Positions 33,820-42,316 of a stretch of 64,000 nucleotides of DNA are shown piece by piece. The DNA lies in assembly GCA_020438105.1 (NCBI GenBank), contig JAGQVE010000006.1, positions 1 to 64,000 on the forward strand, in the 5' to 3' direction. Position numbers and translations under genes: made by a program. Below the pieces are notes generated by a model. It did no database searches. It was not told the DNA's origin and saw only the letters and a program-made list of their open reading frames with translations. This DNA comes from Bacteroidales bacterium. Its GTDB lineage: Bacteria > Bacteroidota > Bacteroidia > Bacteroidales > JAADJA01. Within the stretch, counting starts at the first letter, position 1, and every line of letters begins with the position of its first letter.

Positions 33820-35178
33820 CTAAAGTTCGTAAATAATACCCATCCGCAGCCCATATATCATTGTTCTCGGTTTTGATCCCGGTGTGTCATTTTTATAATA
33901 ATCCGTCAGATTGTACCGGAACTCGGGTTTGAGCAATATGCGCATTCTTTCACGGTATGGGATGGTTATCCCAGCGCTTAGCAAATAATTGAGGGCGTAA
34001 TCTGTTGCAATTGCTTTTTTGAAAATGATATTGGATTCTTCATCAAATACAGGGATTCCTCCGCCTTGTCTTATTGAAATTCCAAGTGCTAATCCGGAAT
34101 TCACCTCAATATCAAATGAATTTGCCTTAAAACAATAACCAATTAAAAATGGGAATTCGATCAAATGATTGGTTTGTTTCCAATTTGCGTTGGCAACCCT
34201 GGAATAATATCCTGAAATAAAAAAAGTGTCAATCCGAATAATGATTGGCTCACCGATTACCGGCGGGTCATAAATCAACTTAACCACCGTGTCGTATGAA
34301 TGGATCAATAGATTAAGATCATATACCTGCTGAATTTGCTCATAAGTCCCTTGCTCATGAAGGTACCGGTAATTAATACCTGTGGCAAGAAGCCAGTTTC
34401 CAAAATGGTATTTCAGGTCAGCGCCGGCACCAAATGTGAAGCTTGCCGGGTCATGGTTTATTTTTAAGGTTCTGTCAGGTAAGTTTGACCAGGTAGTTGC
34501 CTGGTTATTTATCGCCATCCCAGGATTTACAAATGCTTCAATTGAAAATCTACGACCGGGATAGGTTTCTTGAAAAAGTGAATCAAATAAATTGTCGTTG
34601 AAAGAAAATGTAGAAGGCCTGTCTGGGTTGTACGTAGCCGTTAATTTGCAATGATAATTTCCAGAAAGTTTAAAGGAGTTAACATGATCTAGCTTGCTGT
34701 TCGCTTTTTGCCATTTGTTCATAGGTTGTGAGAAGTCAGGAATTGCAACTGACTTACCTTCCGAAGAAATATTATGCTCTGAATTATGGGATATTTCTGT
34801 CGCTTGAGGGAAGGATGGGGGTGCATGATTTTGCCTTTGCTGAATTTGTTCAAAATGATCTTCCGTTTCGAAAGGTGAAGGTGTTTGACTTAACATCCGT
34901 GGCATTAAGTTTCCTGCTTTAGTTGATCCCTCAAGATGGTTTTTGCCAACTTTAGCTTCAACATTTTGGTTGGAGTTTAGATAGATCAGCGCAGCGGTAG
35001 TACCTCCGATTATAATTACTGCGGTTCCTGTAAAGATCATAGCCGACACCGACAAGTTCAGCAGAAATAATTTAATCATAAGTAAAAACCAAAGCTTTTT
35101 CGACCGGGCAGATACCTGGTGATGCTTCAGTTTGCTGCGGTACAATCGGTCAATATTTTCTAAATCATTATTCATCAT
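33820..35178 (-). CDS. Sigma-factor-linked membrane protein with C-terminal beta-barrel-like domain
   Basis: A 452-residue protein. The short N-terminus (NDLENIDRLYRSKLKHHQV) looks like the cytoplasmic anti-sigma-type segments found next to ECF sigma genes in Bacteroidota, followed by a strongly hydrophobic stretch at about 30-66, a low-complexity Ser/Gln/Pro/His linker to about 165, and a C-terminal portion (about 205-452) with alternating strands typical of an OmpW/PorT-like outer-membrane barrel (FTFGAGADLKYHFGNWLLAT; RILLKPEFRYNLTDYY; ending GLRMGIIYEL). The start overlaps the sigma gene by four bases, so the two are translationally coupled. Function unproven. Confidence 0.7.
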   Translation of the reverse strand: MMNNDLENIDRLYRSKLKHHQVSARSKKLWFLLMIKLFLLNLSVSAMIFTGTAVIIIGGTTAALIYLNSNQNVEAKVGKNHLEGSTKAGNLMPRMLSQTPSPFETEDHFEQIQQRQNHAPPSFPQATEISHNSEHNISSEGKSVAIPDFSQPMNKWQKANSKLDHVNSFKLSGNYHCKLTATYNPDRPSTFSFNDNLFDSLFQETYPGRRFSIEAFVNPGMAINNQATTWSNLPDRTLKINHDPASFTFGAGADLKYHFGNWLLATGINYRYLHEQGTYEQIQQVYDLNLLIHSYDTVVKLIYDPPVIGEPIIIRIDTFFISGYYSRVANANWKQTNHLIEFPFLIGYCFKANSFDIEVNSGLALGISIRQGGGIPVFDEESNIIFKKAIATDYALNYLLSAGITIPYRERMRILLKPEFRYNLTDYYKNDTPGSKPRTMIYGLRMGIIYEL

Positions 35179-35798
35179 TCCTGGTTAAAGTTTTCGTCCA
35201 GTTCCAGCAACAGCCGCTGCAGGTATTTCCGGGCTTTTAATAATTGGGTTTTGGTAGTATTAACTGAAACACCCAGTTGTTCAGCGATTTCCTTATGCGA
35301 ATACCCTTCAATAGCATACATGTTAAATACTATCCGGTATCCGTCAGGAAGCTTTTTCAGGGTTTCAAGTATCTTTTCGGTTGTAAAATGATCTGTGTTC
35401 GGCTGGGCGTTAATTGATGACTCATCCATTTCAGCCAATGAAATCACCTCATGTTTTTTCTCAGCTTTTATTTTGCGATAATAATCGATGGCTGTATTGA
35501 CCATTATCCTTTGCATCCAGCCAACAAAAGAGCCTCTGTTCTCATATTGACCGATTTTAGCAAAGATGGTGTAAAACCCTTTTAAAAGGATCTCTTCAGC
35601 TTCGCTTTTTGAAGCACTATATCGTAAACAAATACCCATCATAAGGCCGAAATATTGATTAAATAGCATCTTTTGCGCCTTATGTTTGTGCTTAAGACAC
35701 CCCTCAATTATTGCCTCTTCAGAATACATCATTTTGTTGTATTGATTCTGACGAAGGGTGAAAGCGACAGGTTGTCCGGAAAGAATAACTTTTTTCAT
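35175..35798 (-). CDS. ECF-type RNA polymerase sigma factor
   Basis: A 207-residue sigma-70 family factor. Region 2 covers about 40-105 (MLFNQYFGLMMGICLRYS; AEEILLKGFYTIFAKIGQYE; GSFVGWMQRIMVNTAIDYYRK), and region 4 about 140-200 (LKKLPDGYRIVFNMYAIEGYSHKEIAEQL; SVNTTKTQLLKARKYLQ). The lengthy N-terminus suggests translation could instead begin at the internal Met-Met at residues 23-24. It is coupled to the downstream membrane protein, and transcribed divergently from moeA. The -7 like TAccTTTA sits at 35808-35815. Confidence 0.9.
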   Translation of the reverse strand: MKKVILSGQPVAFTLRQNQYNKMMYSEEAIIEGCLKHKHKAQKMLFNQYFGLMMGICLRYSASKSEAEEILLKGFYTIFAKIGQYENRGSFVGWMQRIMVNTAIDYYRKIKAEKKHEVISLAEMDESSINAQPNTDHFTTEKILETLKKLPDGYRIVFNMYAIEGYSHKEIAEQLGVSVNTTKTQLLKARKYLQRLLLELDENFNQE

Positions 35799-35850
35799 GG
35801 CTAAGCATAAAGGTAATATATATTCCGCTTCGATACATGGAATAATTTGT

Positions 35851-35858
35851 TAAATTTG
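35851..35858 (+). promoter_or_regulatory. Promoter -7 element of the molybdenum cofactor operon
   Basis: TAaaTTTG, a perfect -7 match ending 21 bases before ATG 35880. A TTCG at 35829-35832 is the nearest -33 candidate. It lies over the alternative TTG start region of moeA. Confidence 0.5.
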
Positions 35859-35879
35859 CCTCCCTTTATTTCATTGAGA

Positions 35880-37055
35880 ATGATTGAATTTGAAGATGCC
35901 TTAAGAACTGTTACTGATTTATCATACGAGGTTGGTACTGAAAAAGTGGATATGCTGGACGCACTCAACAGGGTGCTTGCCCAGGATGTTCGGTCCGATA
36001 TGAATATGCCACCATTTGATAAATCAGCTGTGGATGGGTATGCTTGTAGAAAAGAGGATATTCTCATGGAATTAAAAGTGCTGGAAACGGTTCCGGCCGG
36101 TAAAATGCCAACCATGAAGGTTGGACAGGGAGAGTGCTCTAAAGTGATGACCGGCGCTCCCATTCCTGAAGGAGCTGACAGTGTGATCATGGTGGAAGAT
36201 ACGGAAGAGTTGGAAGGCGGAACAATTCGCTACTTAAAGGATAAGGTAAAAAATAATATTTGTTTTCTAGGGGAGGATATTGAGCTTGATGCGGTTATTC
36301 TCGAAAAAGGAACCCTGATCCAGCCGCAGCATATTGCCGTACTGGCCACAGCCGGTTGCACAAATCCAGTTGTTTACCGAAAAATCAGGGTTGCTGTAAT
36401 TTCAACAGGTGATGAATTGGTGGAGCCGGATAAAAAGCCCCAGTCATCGCAAATTCGAAACAGCAACGCATATCAGTTGATCACTCAAATCAGAAAATTT
36501 GGCGCTGTCGCTGATTATGTGGGCATCGCATCAGACACGGAAGAGGATACCCGGAAAAAGATAAGCAGGGCGCTTGATGGAAATGATGTGGTGTTGTTAT
36601 CAGGAGGCGTTTCCATGGGTGATTTTGATCATGTGCCCAAAGTACTTAACGACCTTGATGTAAAATTGAAATTTGAAAGCATAGCTGTTCAGCCTGGCCG
36701 GCCTACTGTTTTTGGTAGTCGCAACCGGCAATTTATTTTCGGTTTACCCGGTAACCCGGTCTCTTCATTTGTTCAGTTTGAATTACTTGTAAAACCATTA
36801 TTATATAAGCTTTCGGGGCTAACCTATCGACCAGTCAACTGGCGATTGCCCCTGGGAAGAAACTACACCCGCCGGAAATCCGGCAGACTATCGTGGATGC
36901 CTGTGGAAATTAATGAATCGGGAGAAGTTATCCCGATTGAATACCATGGATCAGCCCACATTAATGCGCTCACTGCTGCCCACGGATTAATATCCATTCC
37001 AATTGGTATTACTGAGCTTAGGAAAGGGGAACTTGTTTATGTACGACAGATTTAA
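35880..37055 (+). CDS. moeA: Molybdopterin molybdenumtransferase MoeA
   Basis: A 391-residue enzyme that inserts molybdate into adenylylated molybdopterin. It shows the N-terminal MoeA domain (FEDALRTVTDL; DMNMPPFDKSAVDGYA at about 45; MTGAPIPEGADSVIMVE at about 95), the molybdopterin-binding domain (ISTGDELVEP; IRNSNAYQL; LLSGGVSMGDFDHV at about 243), and the GLPGNPVSSFVQFEL segment (about 298), followed by the C-terminal barrel. ATG 35880 is chosen since a promoter element covers the upstream TTG. It overlaps moaA by 17 bases. Confidence 0.94.
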   Translation: MIEFEDALRTVTDLSYEVGTEKVDMLDALNRVLAQDVRSDMNMPPFDKSAVDGYACRKEDILMELKVLETVPAGKMPTMKVGQGECSKVMTGAPIPEGADSVIMVEDTEELEGGTIRYLKDKVKNNICFLGEDIELDAVILEKGTLIQPQHIAVLATAGCTNPVVYRKIRVAVISTGDELVEPDKKPQSSQIRNSNAYQLITQIRKFGAVADYVGIASDTEEDTRKKISRALDGNDVVLLSGGVSMGDFDHVPKVLNDLDVKLKFESIAVQPGRPTVFGSRNRQFIFGLPGNPVSSFVQFELLVKPLLYKLSGLTYRPVNWRLPLGRNYTRRKSGRLSWMPVEINESGEVIPIEYHGSAHINALTAAHGLISIPIGITELRKGELVYVRQI

Positions 37056-37839
37056 CAGAAAAATTAATTACCTCCGCATTTCCGTCACCGACCGCTGCAA
37101 TTTGCGATGTACCTATTGCATGCCGGCTGAAGGAATTGAGCTGGTGCGCCATAAGGACATACTTTCATTTGAGGAGATACTGGAAGTGGTGAAAACAGGT
37201 GTTGAATACGGTATCAACAAAGTGCGGATCACAGGTGGGGAGCCACTGGTCAGAAAAGGGATCATCGAATTGGTAAGTATGATTGCACGCGTTCCGGGAG
37301 TGGAGGATTTATCCATGACCACCAACGGCGCCTTACTTGACCTGTTTGCCGGTGAACTCGCCAATGCTGGATTACAACGTATAAATATCAGCCTTGATAC
37401 CATGGATCCCAAAAGATACCGGGAAATTACGCGGGTAGGGAATTTGTCAAGTGCCATCAGCGGGATCATAGCTGCCCGGTTAGCCGGACTGTCGCCCATT
37501 AAAATTAATTGCGTAATAAAAGAATCACCCCTCGAAAAGGATGCTCAGGATGTTGCTCAGTTTTGTAAGCAAAACGACCTGGAGGTTAGATTTATCAAGG
37601 AAATGGACCTCGAAAACGGCCGTTTTTCAAAAGTGATTGGCGGTGATGGTGGCAATTGCGCTATCTGTAACAGGCTGCGTTTAACTGCAAATGGTAAGAT
37701 TAAGCCTTGTTTGTTTTCTGATCTTGAGTTTGATATCAGGGAACTGGGAGTTGAAGAGGCATTCCTCAAAGCCGTTGGACAAAAACCCCGCGAAGGAACA
37801 AAAAGTAAAGTAAATAAATTCAGCAATATTGGCGGATAA
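37039..37839 (+). CDS. moaA: GTP 3',8-cyclase MoaA, compact form
   Basis: A 266-residue radical SAM enzyme for the first step of molybdopterin synthesis. The first cluster motif is CNLRCTYC (C20, C24, C27); GGEP follows at about 72. The second, substrate-binding cluster motif CxxCx13C is intact (CAICNRLRLTANGKIKPC), as is the C-terminal Gly-Gly (NIGG). Typical MoaA proteins have 320-340 residues; here about 60 are absent between the radical SAM barrel (VRFIKEMDL) and the second cluster. Comparable short forms appear to exist in Bacteroidota. ATG 37039 gives the normal N-terminus. Confidence 0.9.
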   Translation: MYDRFNRKINYLRISVTDRCNLRCTYCMPAEGIELVRHKDILSFEEILEVVKTGVEYGINKVRITGGEPLVRKGIIELVSMIARVPGVEDLSMTTNGALLDLFAGELANAGLQRINISLDTMDPKRYREITRVGNLSSAISGIIAARLAGLSPIKINCVIKESPLEKDAQDVAQFCKQNDLEVRFIKEMDLENGRFSKVIGGDGGNCAICNRLRLTANGKIKPCLFSDLEFDIRELGVEEAFLKAVGQKPREGTKSKVNKFSNIGG

Positions 37840-37869
37840 CGAGTACGTCATCCGAGTTAAAACCAGGAA

Positions 37870-38325
37870 ATGAAAAAACTGACTCATACCGATGATTCCG
37901 GAAAACTCAATATGGTGGATGTAGGTCATAAACCTGATCAGGAGCGGACAGCAAGGGCCGAAGGATTTATCAGTTTGCAACCGGAGACCTTGAAGTTGAT
38001 CCGTGAAAATGCCATGAAAAAGGGAGATGTGATCACTGTGGCTGAAATTGCTGGCATTCAGGGTGGGAAAAAAACCAGCGAATTGATCCCCTTGTGTCAC
38101 CCACTGCCAATCACTAAACTGGATGTGAAAGCTGAACTGACTTCGGATGGCGTTAAGGTGACCAGTTTTGCCAAATGTATCGGCAAAACAGGCATAGAGA
38201 TGGAGGCGCTTACTGCTGTAAATATTGCGCTGTTAACTGTTTATGATATGTGCAAGGCCGTTGATAAACAAATGGTGATCGGTGAGGTGAAATTGCTGGA
38301 AAAACATAAAAAGGATTTAAGCTAA
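37870..38325 (+). CDS. moaC: Cyclic pyranopterin monophosphate synthase MoaC
   Basis: A 151-residue MoaC, acting directly after MoaA. Hallmarks: LTHTDDSGKLNMVDVGHK at the start, IAGIQGGKKTSELIPLCHPLPI (about 60-80), TGIEMEALTAVNIALLTVYDMCKAVDK (about 112-138). Lys and His residues of the active site are present. Full length for the family. It lies 30 bases after moaA and one base before the next gene. Confidence 0.95.
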   Translation: MKKLTHTDDSGKLNMVDVGHKPDQERTARAEGFISLQPETLKLIRENAMKKGDVITVAEIAGIQGGKKTSELIPLCHPLPITKLDVKAELTSDGVKVTSFAKCIGKTGIEMEALTAVNIALLTVYDMCKAVDKQMVIGEVKLLEKHKKDLS

Positions 38326-38326
38326 A

Positions 38327-39250
38327 ATGAAGGTTGTTTCCGTAAATATTTCTGAGAAAAAAGGCACTATTAAAAAGCCCGTTGATTTGATTGAACTCAA
38401 TGATTTAGGTGTTGCGGGTGATGCTCATTCGGGCAATTGGCACCGGCAGGTAAGTTTGTTGGCAAAGGAAAGTGTTGAGAAATTTGAAAAAGAGGCAAAC
38501 CGGAAAATTGCGTTTGGTGAATTTGCGGAGAACATCACCACCGAAGGGATTGTGCTTTATGAAACTTCACCGCTTGATCGTTTCAGAATCGGGGATGTTG
38601 AGCTGGAGGTAACCCAAATTGGTAAAAAATGCCATGGGACTTCCTGTACTATTTTTAAGGAGGTTGGTAATTGTGTGATGCCCAAAGAAGGCATTTTTGC
38701 AAGGGTTTTAAAACATGGTTCCGTTAAGGCAGAAGATATACTCGAATATTTCCCCAAAATATATAAAGCTCAGGTAATTACCCTGTCCGACAGGGCCTTT
38801 GCCGGAGAATATGAAGATAGGAGCGGACCTCGAATAATAGAACTCACGCAGTCATTTTTTGATCAAAATAGAAACCCAGTTGAAATTGAACACACCATCA
38901 TTCCTGATGATCCGGAGGCTTTGCGTGTGCTGCTGGATCGTGCCGAGGACGAAAGGGTGGATGTGGTTTTTACGACCGGGGGAACCGGTGTCGGGCCCCG
39001 GGACTTTACTCCTGATGTTGTTAAAGAGATGCTTGATAAAGAGATCCCGGGTATCATGGAGGCCATCCGGTTGAAATACGGAATGGAAAAACCCAATGCT
39101 TTGCTCAGCAGGGGTGTGGCCGGCGTTTTGGGCTCAACGCTTATTTATACCCTTCCGGGGAGCGTAAGGGCTGTAAACGAATACCTTGAAGAAATATTTA
39201 AAACCCTGAAGCACCTGGTATATATGATCCATGGAATTGATGCACATTGA
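38327..39250 (+). CDS. MOSC domain - MogA/MoaB fusion protein
   Basis: A 307-residue fusion. Residues 1-140 are a MOSC domain (GVAGDAHSGNWHRQVSLL; FGEFAENITTEGI; the likely metal-sulfur Cys at 102 in IGKKCHGTSC). Residues 146-307 are a MogA/MoaB molybdopterin adenylyltransferase domain (VITLSDRAFAGEYEDRSGP; TTGGTGVGPRDFTPD; LSRGVAGVLGSTLIYTLPGS). MogA activates molybdopterin with ATP before MoeA inserts molybdenum; MOSC proteins handle sulfur on the cofactor. The fusion places both in one polypeptide at the end of the operon. The join at about 142 is clean. Confidence 0.92.
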   Translation: MKVVSVNISEKKGTIKKPVDLIELNDLGVAGDAHSGNWHRQVSLLAKESVEKFEKEANRKIAFGEFAENITTEGIVLYETSPLDRFRIGDVELEVTQIGKKCHGTSCTIFKEVGNCVMPKEGIFARVLKHGSVKAEDILEYFPKIYKAQVITLSDRAFAGEYEDRSGPRIIELTQSFFDQNRNPVEIEHTIIPDDPEALRVLLDRAEDERVDVVFTTGGTGVGPRDFTPDVVKEMLDKEIPGIMEAIRLKYGMEKPNALLSRGVAGVLGSTLIYTLPGSVRAVNEYLEEIFKTLKHLVYMIHGIDAH

Positions 39251-39276
39251 AATGCCATTTAGATCAACACTGAAAT

Positions 39277-40035
39277 TTATAATTGTTTGAAGCTTTCCAA
39301 AAAAGCACGTTTGTAAGTTGGTGAGATTGGTGCCGTTGTGCCATCCGAAAGGATAACCTCACCGCCTTTCCCTTTTTTGTACTTGATGATAAAATTCTTG
39401 TTAATCAACCACGATTTGTGAACCCTTAAAAAGTCGAAATCCCCGAGTAATTCCTCAAAATGTTTGAGTGTTTTGGAAACGATATACCGGCTGCCGTTTT
39501 CCAGATAAAAGGTGGTGTAGTTATCTGATGCTTCCCCTTTAATAATGTCTTTAATGGCGATCACTTCAAAACCATCCATTTGCGGAATTACAATTTTTTT
39601 ATCAGCCTGGTTGGCCGAGCGAATATTCTGAAGTAAAACTTTAGAGCTTAAGAATTCATCTTTGGTATTAATATGTTTTCTGATTTTATTCACCGCAAAA
39701 ATCAACTCATCTATATCGATGGGTTTTAAAATGTAATAAGCCGCACTTAAATTAAGGGCTTTCATCGCATAATCCTTGTAGGCTGTAACAAAAATGATCT
39801 CAAAATCAATATCCTCAAACCTGGCAAGCAGATCGAAGGCATTGCCAAAGGGCATTTCAATATCAAGGAAAACGATTTGGGGTTGATGTTTTTTAATAGC
39901 AACAAATCCTTCATCAACGGAAGCAGCTATATCCATGAGTTGCACCTCAGGACAATATTTTGCCAGGTAATTTTTCAGCGTTTCCCGGCTCGCTTCTTCA
40001 TCTTCAACGATGATGGCCTTCAGTTCTTTTTTCAT
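39277..40035 (-). CDS. LytTR family response regulator
   Basis: A 252-residue regulator with a receiver domain (E11-D12; phosphoacceptor D58 in FLDIEMPFG; Lys in LKPIDIDEL) and a C-terminal LytTR DNA-binding domain (about 145-250; GSRYIVSKTLKHFEELL; FLRVHKSWLINKNFI). It starts two bases after the stop of the kinase gene at 40038, its evident partner. Targets are unknown; LytTR regulators bind direct repeats upstream of their targets. Confidence 0.92.
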   Translation of the reverse strand: MKKELKAIIVEDEEASRETLKNYLAKYCPEVQLMDIAASVDEGFVAIKKHQPQIVFLDIEMPFGNAFDLLARFEDIDFEIIFVTAYKDYAMKALNLSAAYYILKPIDIDELIFAVNKIRKHINTKDEFLSSKVLLQNIRSANQADKKIVIPQMDGFEVIAIKDIIKGEASDNYTTFYLENGSRYIVSKTLKHFEELLGDFDFLRVHKSWLINKNFIIKYKKGKGGEVILSDGTTAPISPTYKRAFLESFKQL

Positions 40036-40037
40036 AA

Positions 40038-42095
40038 TCAGGTTCGTTGAAATGTTTGTTTGTTCAAATACAATTTAACGACAGTTCCTTCCCCTGTTTC
40101 AGGTATTAAGTCCAATACGATTACGTCCAGTTTAACGTGATAAATCTCACGAATAATATTAATTCTATTTGCGATATTTTTTAAACCGGTCGACTTAATA
40201 ATTTTCTGATTTTCTGTTTTAAGTTCCATGGAACGTTTCCTTCCAATACCGTTATCCGAGATGACAATTTCAATGTTTTGATCTGTGTTTTTAAACTCAA
40301 TTTCCAAAAAGCCTTTCTCAGCCTTGTAGCGCAATCCATGCCAAACCGCGTTTTCAATGTATGGTTGAATTAGCATGGGTGGGATTGATAATTTTTCAAG
40401 CCTGATTGATTCATCAATTTTCAATAGATATTCAAACTTGTCCTTGAATCGACTGTGTTCCAGTTTTAGGTACAATTCCAGGATTTCAATCTCCTTGATT
40501 AATGGAATAAAATCCTCACCCGAATTTTCAAGAACATTCCTCATTAGCTTTGAAAAGTCGGCCAGGTATTTATTGGCTGCCCGTTCGTTGTTACTCGAAA
40601 TGTAATTATTTACTGAATTAAGTGCATTAAAAATGAAATGTGGATTCATTTGTGACCTCAGCGATTTGAGCATCAGCAAGCGGTTTGCTTTTCTGCGTAA
40701 GCGATTGTTGCGATAAACTATCAATGATGTGATAACAAGTAGTCCCAATCCGACAGTAAGAAAAATGATAAGCAGGTATTGCCTTTTAACTTGTTCTTCC
40801 TTCAACCTTTTCTCCCGTTGCAGTAATTCAATGGTTTTGATGTTCAGCTCTTTATCCTTTTCAAGGATGAGGACTTTGTTTTGTGTATTTTCAAGTAACC
40901 TCCCTTTTTGCTTGTTCATCTCCACCGCTTCAGCATACCGTTTGTTAACACTATCTTCGAGTTCAATGTATTCTTTATACATTTCCAAAGCAATGTCTTC
41001 TTCGCCTTCTTTTTCATAAGCTTCCGAAAGTGCCTTCACGGCCTTGCTTTTGGTTTCGATATCACCGGATTCATCCGAGAGGACCACACCACGTTCAAGT
41101 TGCTCAATTGCTTTACTGCTACTGTCGGTTTCGAGGTACAGGTTGCCCATGTCGATAGAATTCTTGGCCAGTTCTTTAACATTTCCCCGTTCTTCATTGA
41201 ATCGCATCGCTTCCTGGTTTACCTTCATTTGGCTTGGTATGTCGCGCTGCTGATTGAGTGATTTTGAAATGTTATCAAATGCGATATTTACAGATTCATC
41301 ATCATCTGTTTTCAGCGCAAGATCGCGGGCTGTTGAATAATAAGATATTGCTTTTTGGGGCTGATTTTGCGCTTTAAATAAATTTCCAAGTTTGATATTC
41401 AAATTGATGATACTATTGGTATCGGCTTGTTTGGTGTAGTGGTTCAATATTTCATTGTAATATGTTTCCGCTTCCTCGTATTGACCAATTTTTACATCAA
41501 TGTCGGCGAGTGATTGTTTTGCAAAAAAATAATTGGCCTGGTCGTTTCCGGATCCCGAAAGGGTTAACAGTTTAATGAAATAAGTTTTGCTTACTTCGGG
41601 TTTGTTTAAATAGAGCGCAGTTAATCCCGCCTTTTTATAAAGGTTTTTATAATCAAGGGTAATTTGTTTTTCATTTGATTTGTTATACTTAGCTGTTTTT
41701 TTTTCAGATCGGACATTATCATCCAATAAGAATAAACTTGATTCAACAGGAGAAGTGGAATAAACCCGGAGCGCATTTTCGTAATTTTTTAAAGAAAGAT
41801 CATATTCTTTTAAATCAAAATTAAAATCGCCCAGAACCTGATATGCCTTTGATTCTATTTCCGGGTAACTGTTTTTTATGGCTATTAAAATTGCTGCTTC
41901 AACCAGGTCAAGTGCTTTTTCAGGGTTTTTATCGAAAATTACTTTGGCGGAGTCAAGCTTTAAATTACAGCTATCATAGTCGGAAACCTCCTTTGAGTAT
42001 GAAGATCGTTTTTGTGCAAATGAAAAAACGGGCAACAAAATTACCAATGCAAAAAGAAGATTTAAAAAGGTATTGTATGTGATACTATGATTCAT
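40038..42095 (-). CDS. LytS-type sensor histidine kinase with TPR sensor region
   Basis: A 685-residue kinase. It has a signal peptide or first membrane helix (LNLLFALVILLPVFSFAQ), about seven TPR units forming a periplasmic sensor (about 45-370), a coiled coil, a membrane helix (YLLIIFLTVGLGLLVITSLI, about 440-460), and the His_kinase domain with phosphoacceptor His in SQMNPHFIFNALN (about 485) and a HATPase_c domain (ENAVWHGLRYK; SDNGIGRKRS). Partner is the LytTR regulator downstream. ATG 42095 is selected; upstream the promoter TTG-19-TActTTTA ends only nine bases before it. Confidence 0.9.
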   Translation of the reverse strand: MNHSITYNTFLNLLFALVILLPVFSFAQKRSSYSKEVSDYDSCNLKLDSAKVIFDKNPEKALDLVEAAILIAIKNSYPEIESKAYQVLGDFNFDLKEYDLSLKNYENALRVYSTSPVESSLFLLDDNVRSEKKTAKYNKSNEKQITLDYKNLYKKAGLTALYLNKPEVSKTYFIKLLTLSGSGNDQANYFFAKQSLADIDVKIGQYEEAETYYNEILNHYTKQADTNSIINLNIKLGNLFKAQNQPQKAISYYSTARDLALKTDDDESVNIAFDNISKSLNQQRDIPSQMKVNQEAMRFNEERGNVKELAKNSIDMGNLYLETDSSSKAIEQLERGVVLSDESGDIETKSKAVKALSEAYEKEGEEDIALEMYKEYIELEDSVNKRYAEAVEMNKQKGRLLENTQNKVLILEKDKELNIKTIELLQREKRLKEEQVKRQYLLIIFLTVGLGLLVITSLIVYRNNRLRRKANRLLMLKSLRSQMNPHFIFNALNSVNNYISSNNERAANKYLADFSKLMRNVLENSGEDFIPLIKEIEILELYLKLEHSRFKDKFEYLLKIDESIRLEKLSIPPMLIQPYIENAVWHGLRYKAEKGFLEIEFKNTDQNIEIVISDNGIGRKRSMELKTENQKIIKSTGLKNIANRINIIREIYHVKLDVIVLDLIPETGEGTVVKLYLNKQTFQRT

Positions 42096-42104
42096 TTGCG
42101 AAAG

Positions 42105-42134
42105 TAAAAGTAGGAATTTCTTTTTGTATAACAA
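42105..42134 (-). promoter_or_regulatory. Promoter of the LytS/LytTR operon
   Basis: Minus strand TTG (42134-42132), 19 bases, TActTTTA (42112-42105), one mismatch from consensus. It ends nine bases before ATG 42095, leaving almost no 5' leader. Confidence 0.5.
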
Positions 42135-42248
42135 TATTGAAAGTCCCTTAATAAGGCTGTTTCAGCGTTTTTATGACAGTTATTTGGGGTTTTCCCTCAT
42201 TGAAAATATGATTTCCCTCATGGATAATCACCGTTTCCTCATTTGCCA

Positions 42249-42279
42249 TTGATATGGCATTTTTTAGCTCTTACTTTTG
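42249..42279 (+). promoter_or_regulatory. Promoter of the VWA gene
   Basis: TTG (42249-42251), 20 bases, TActTTTG (42272-42279). It lies downstream of the ATG at 42254, which rules that codon out as start and supports ATG 42317. Confidence 0.6.
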
Positions 42280-42316
42280 TTCTAGATCAATGAATAATAA
42301 ATTAAAATTTACAGTC

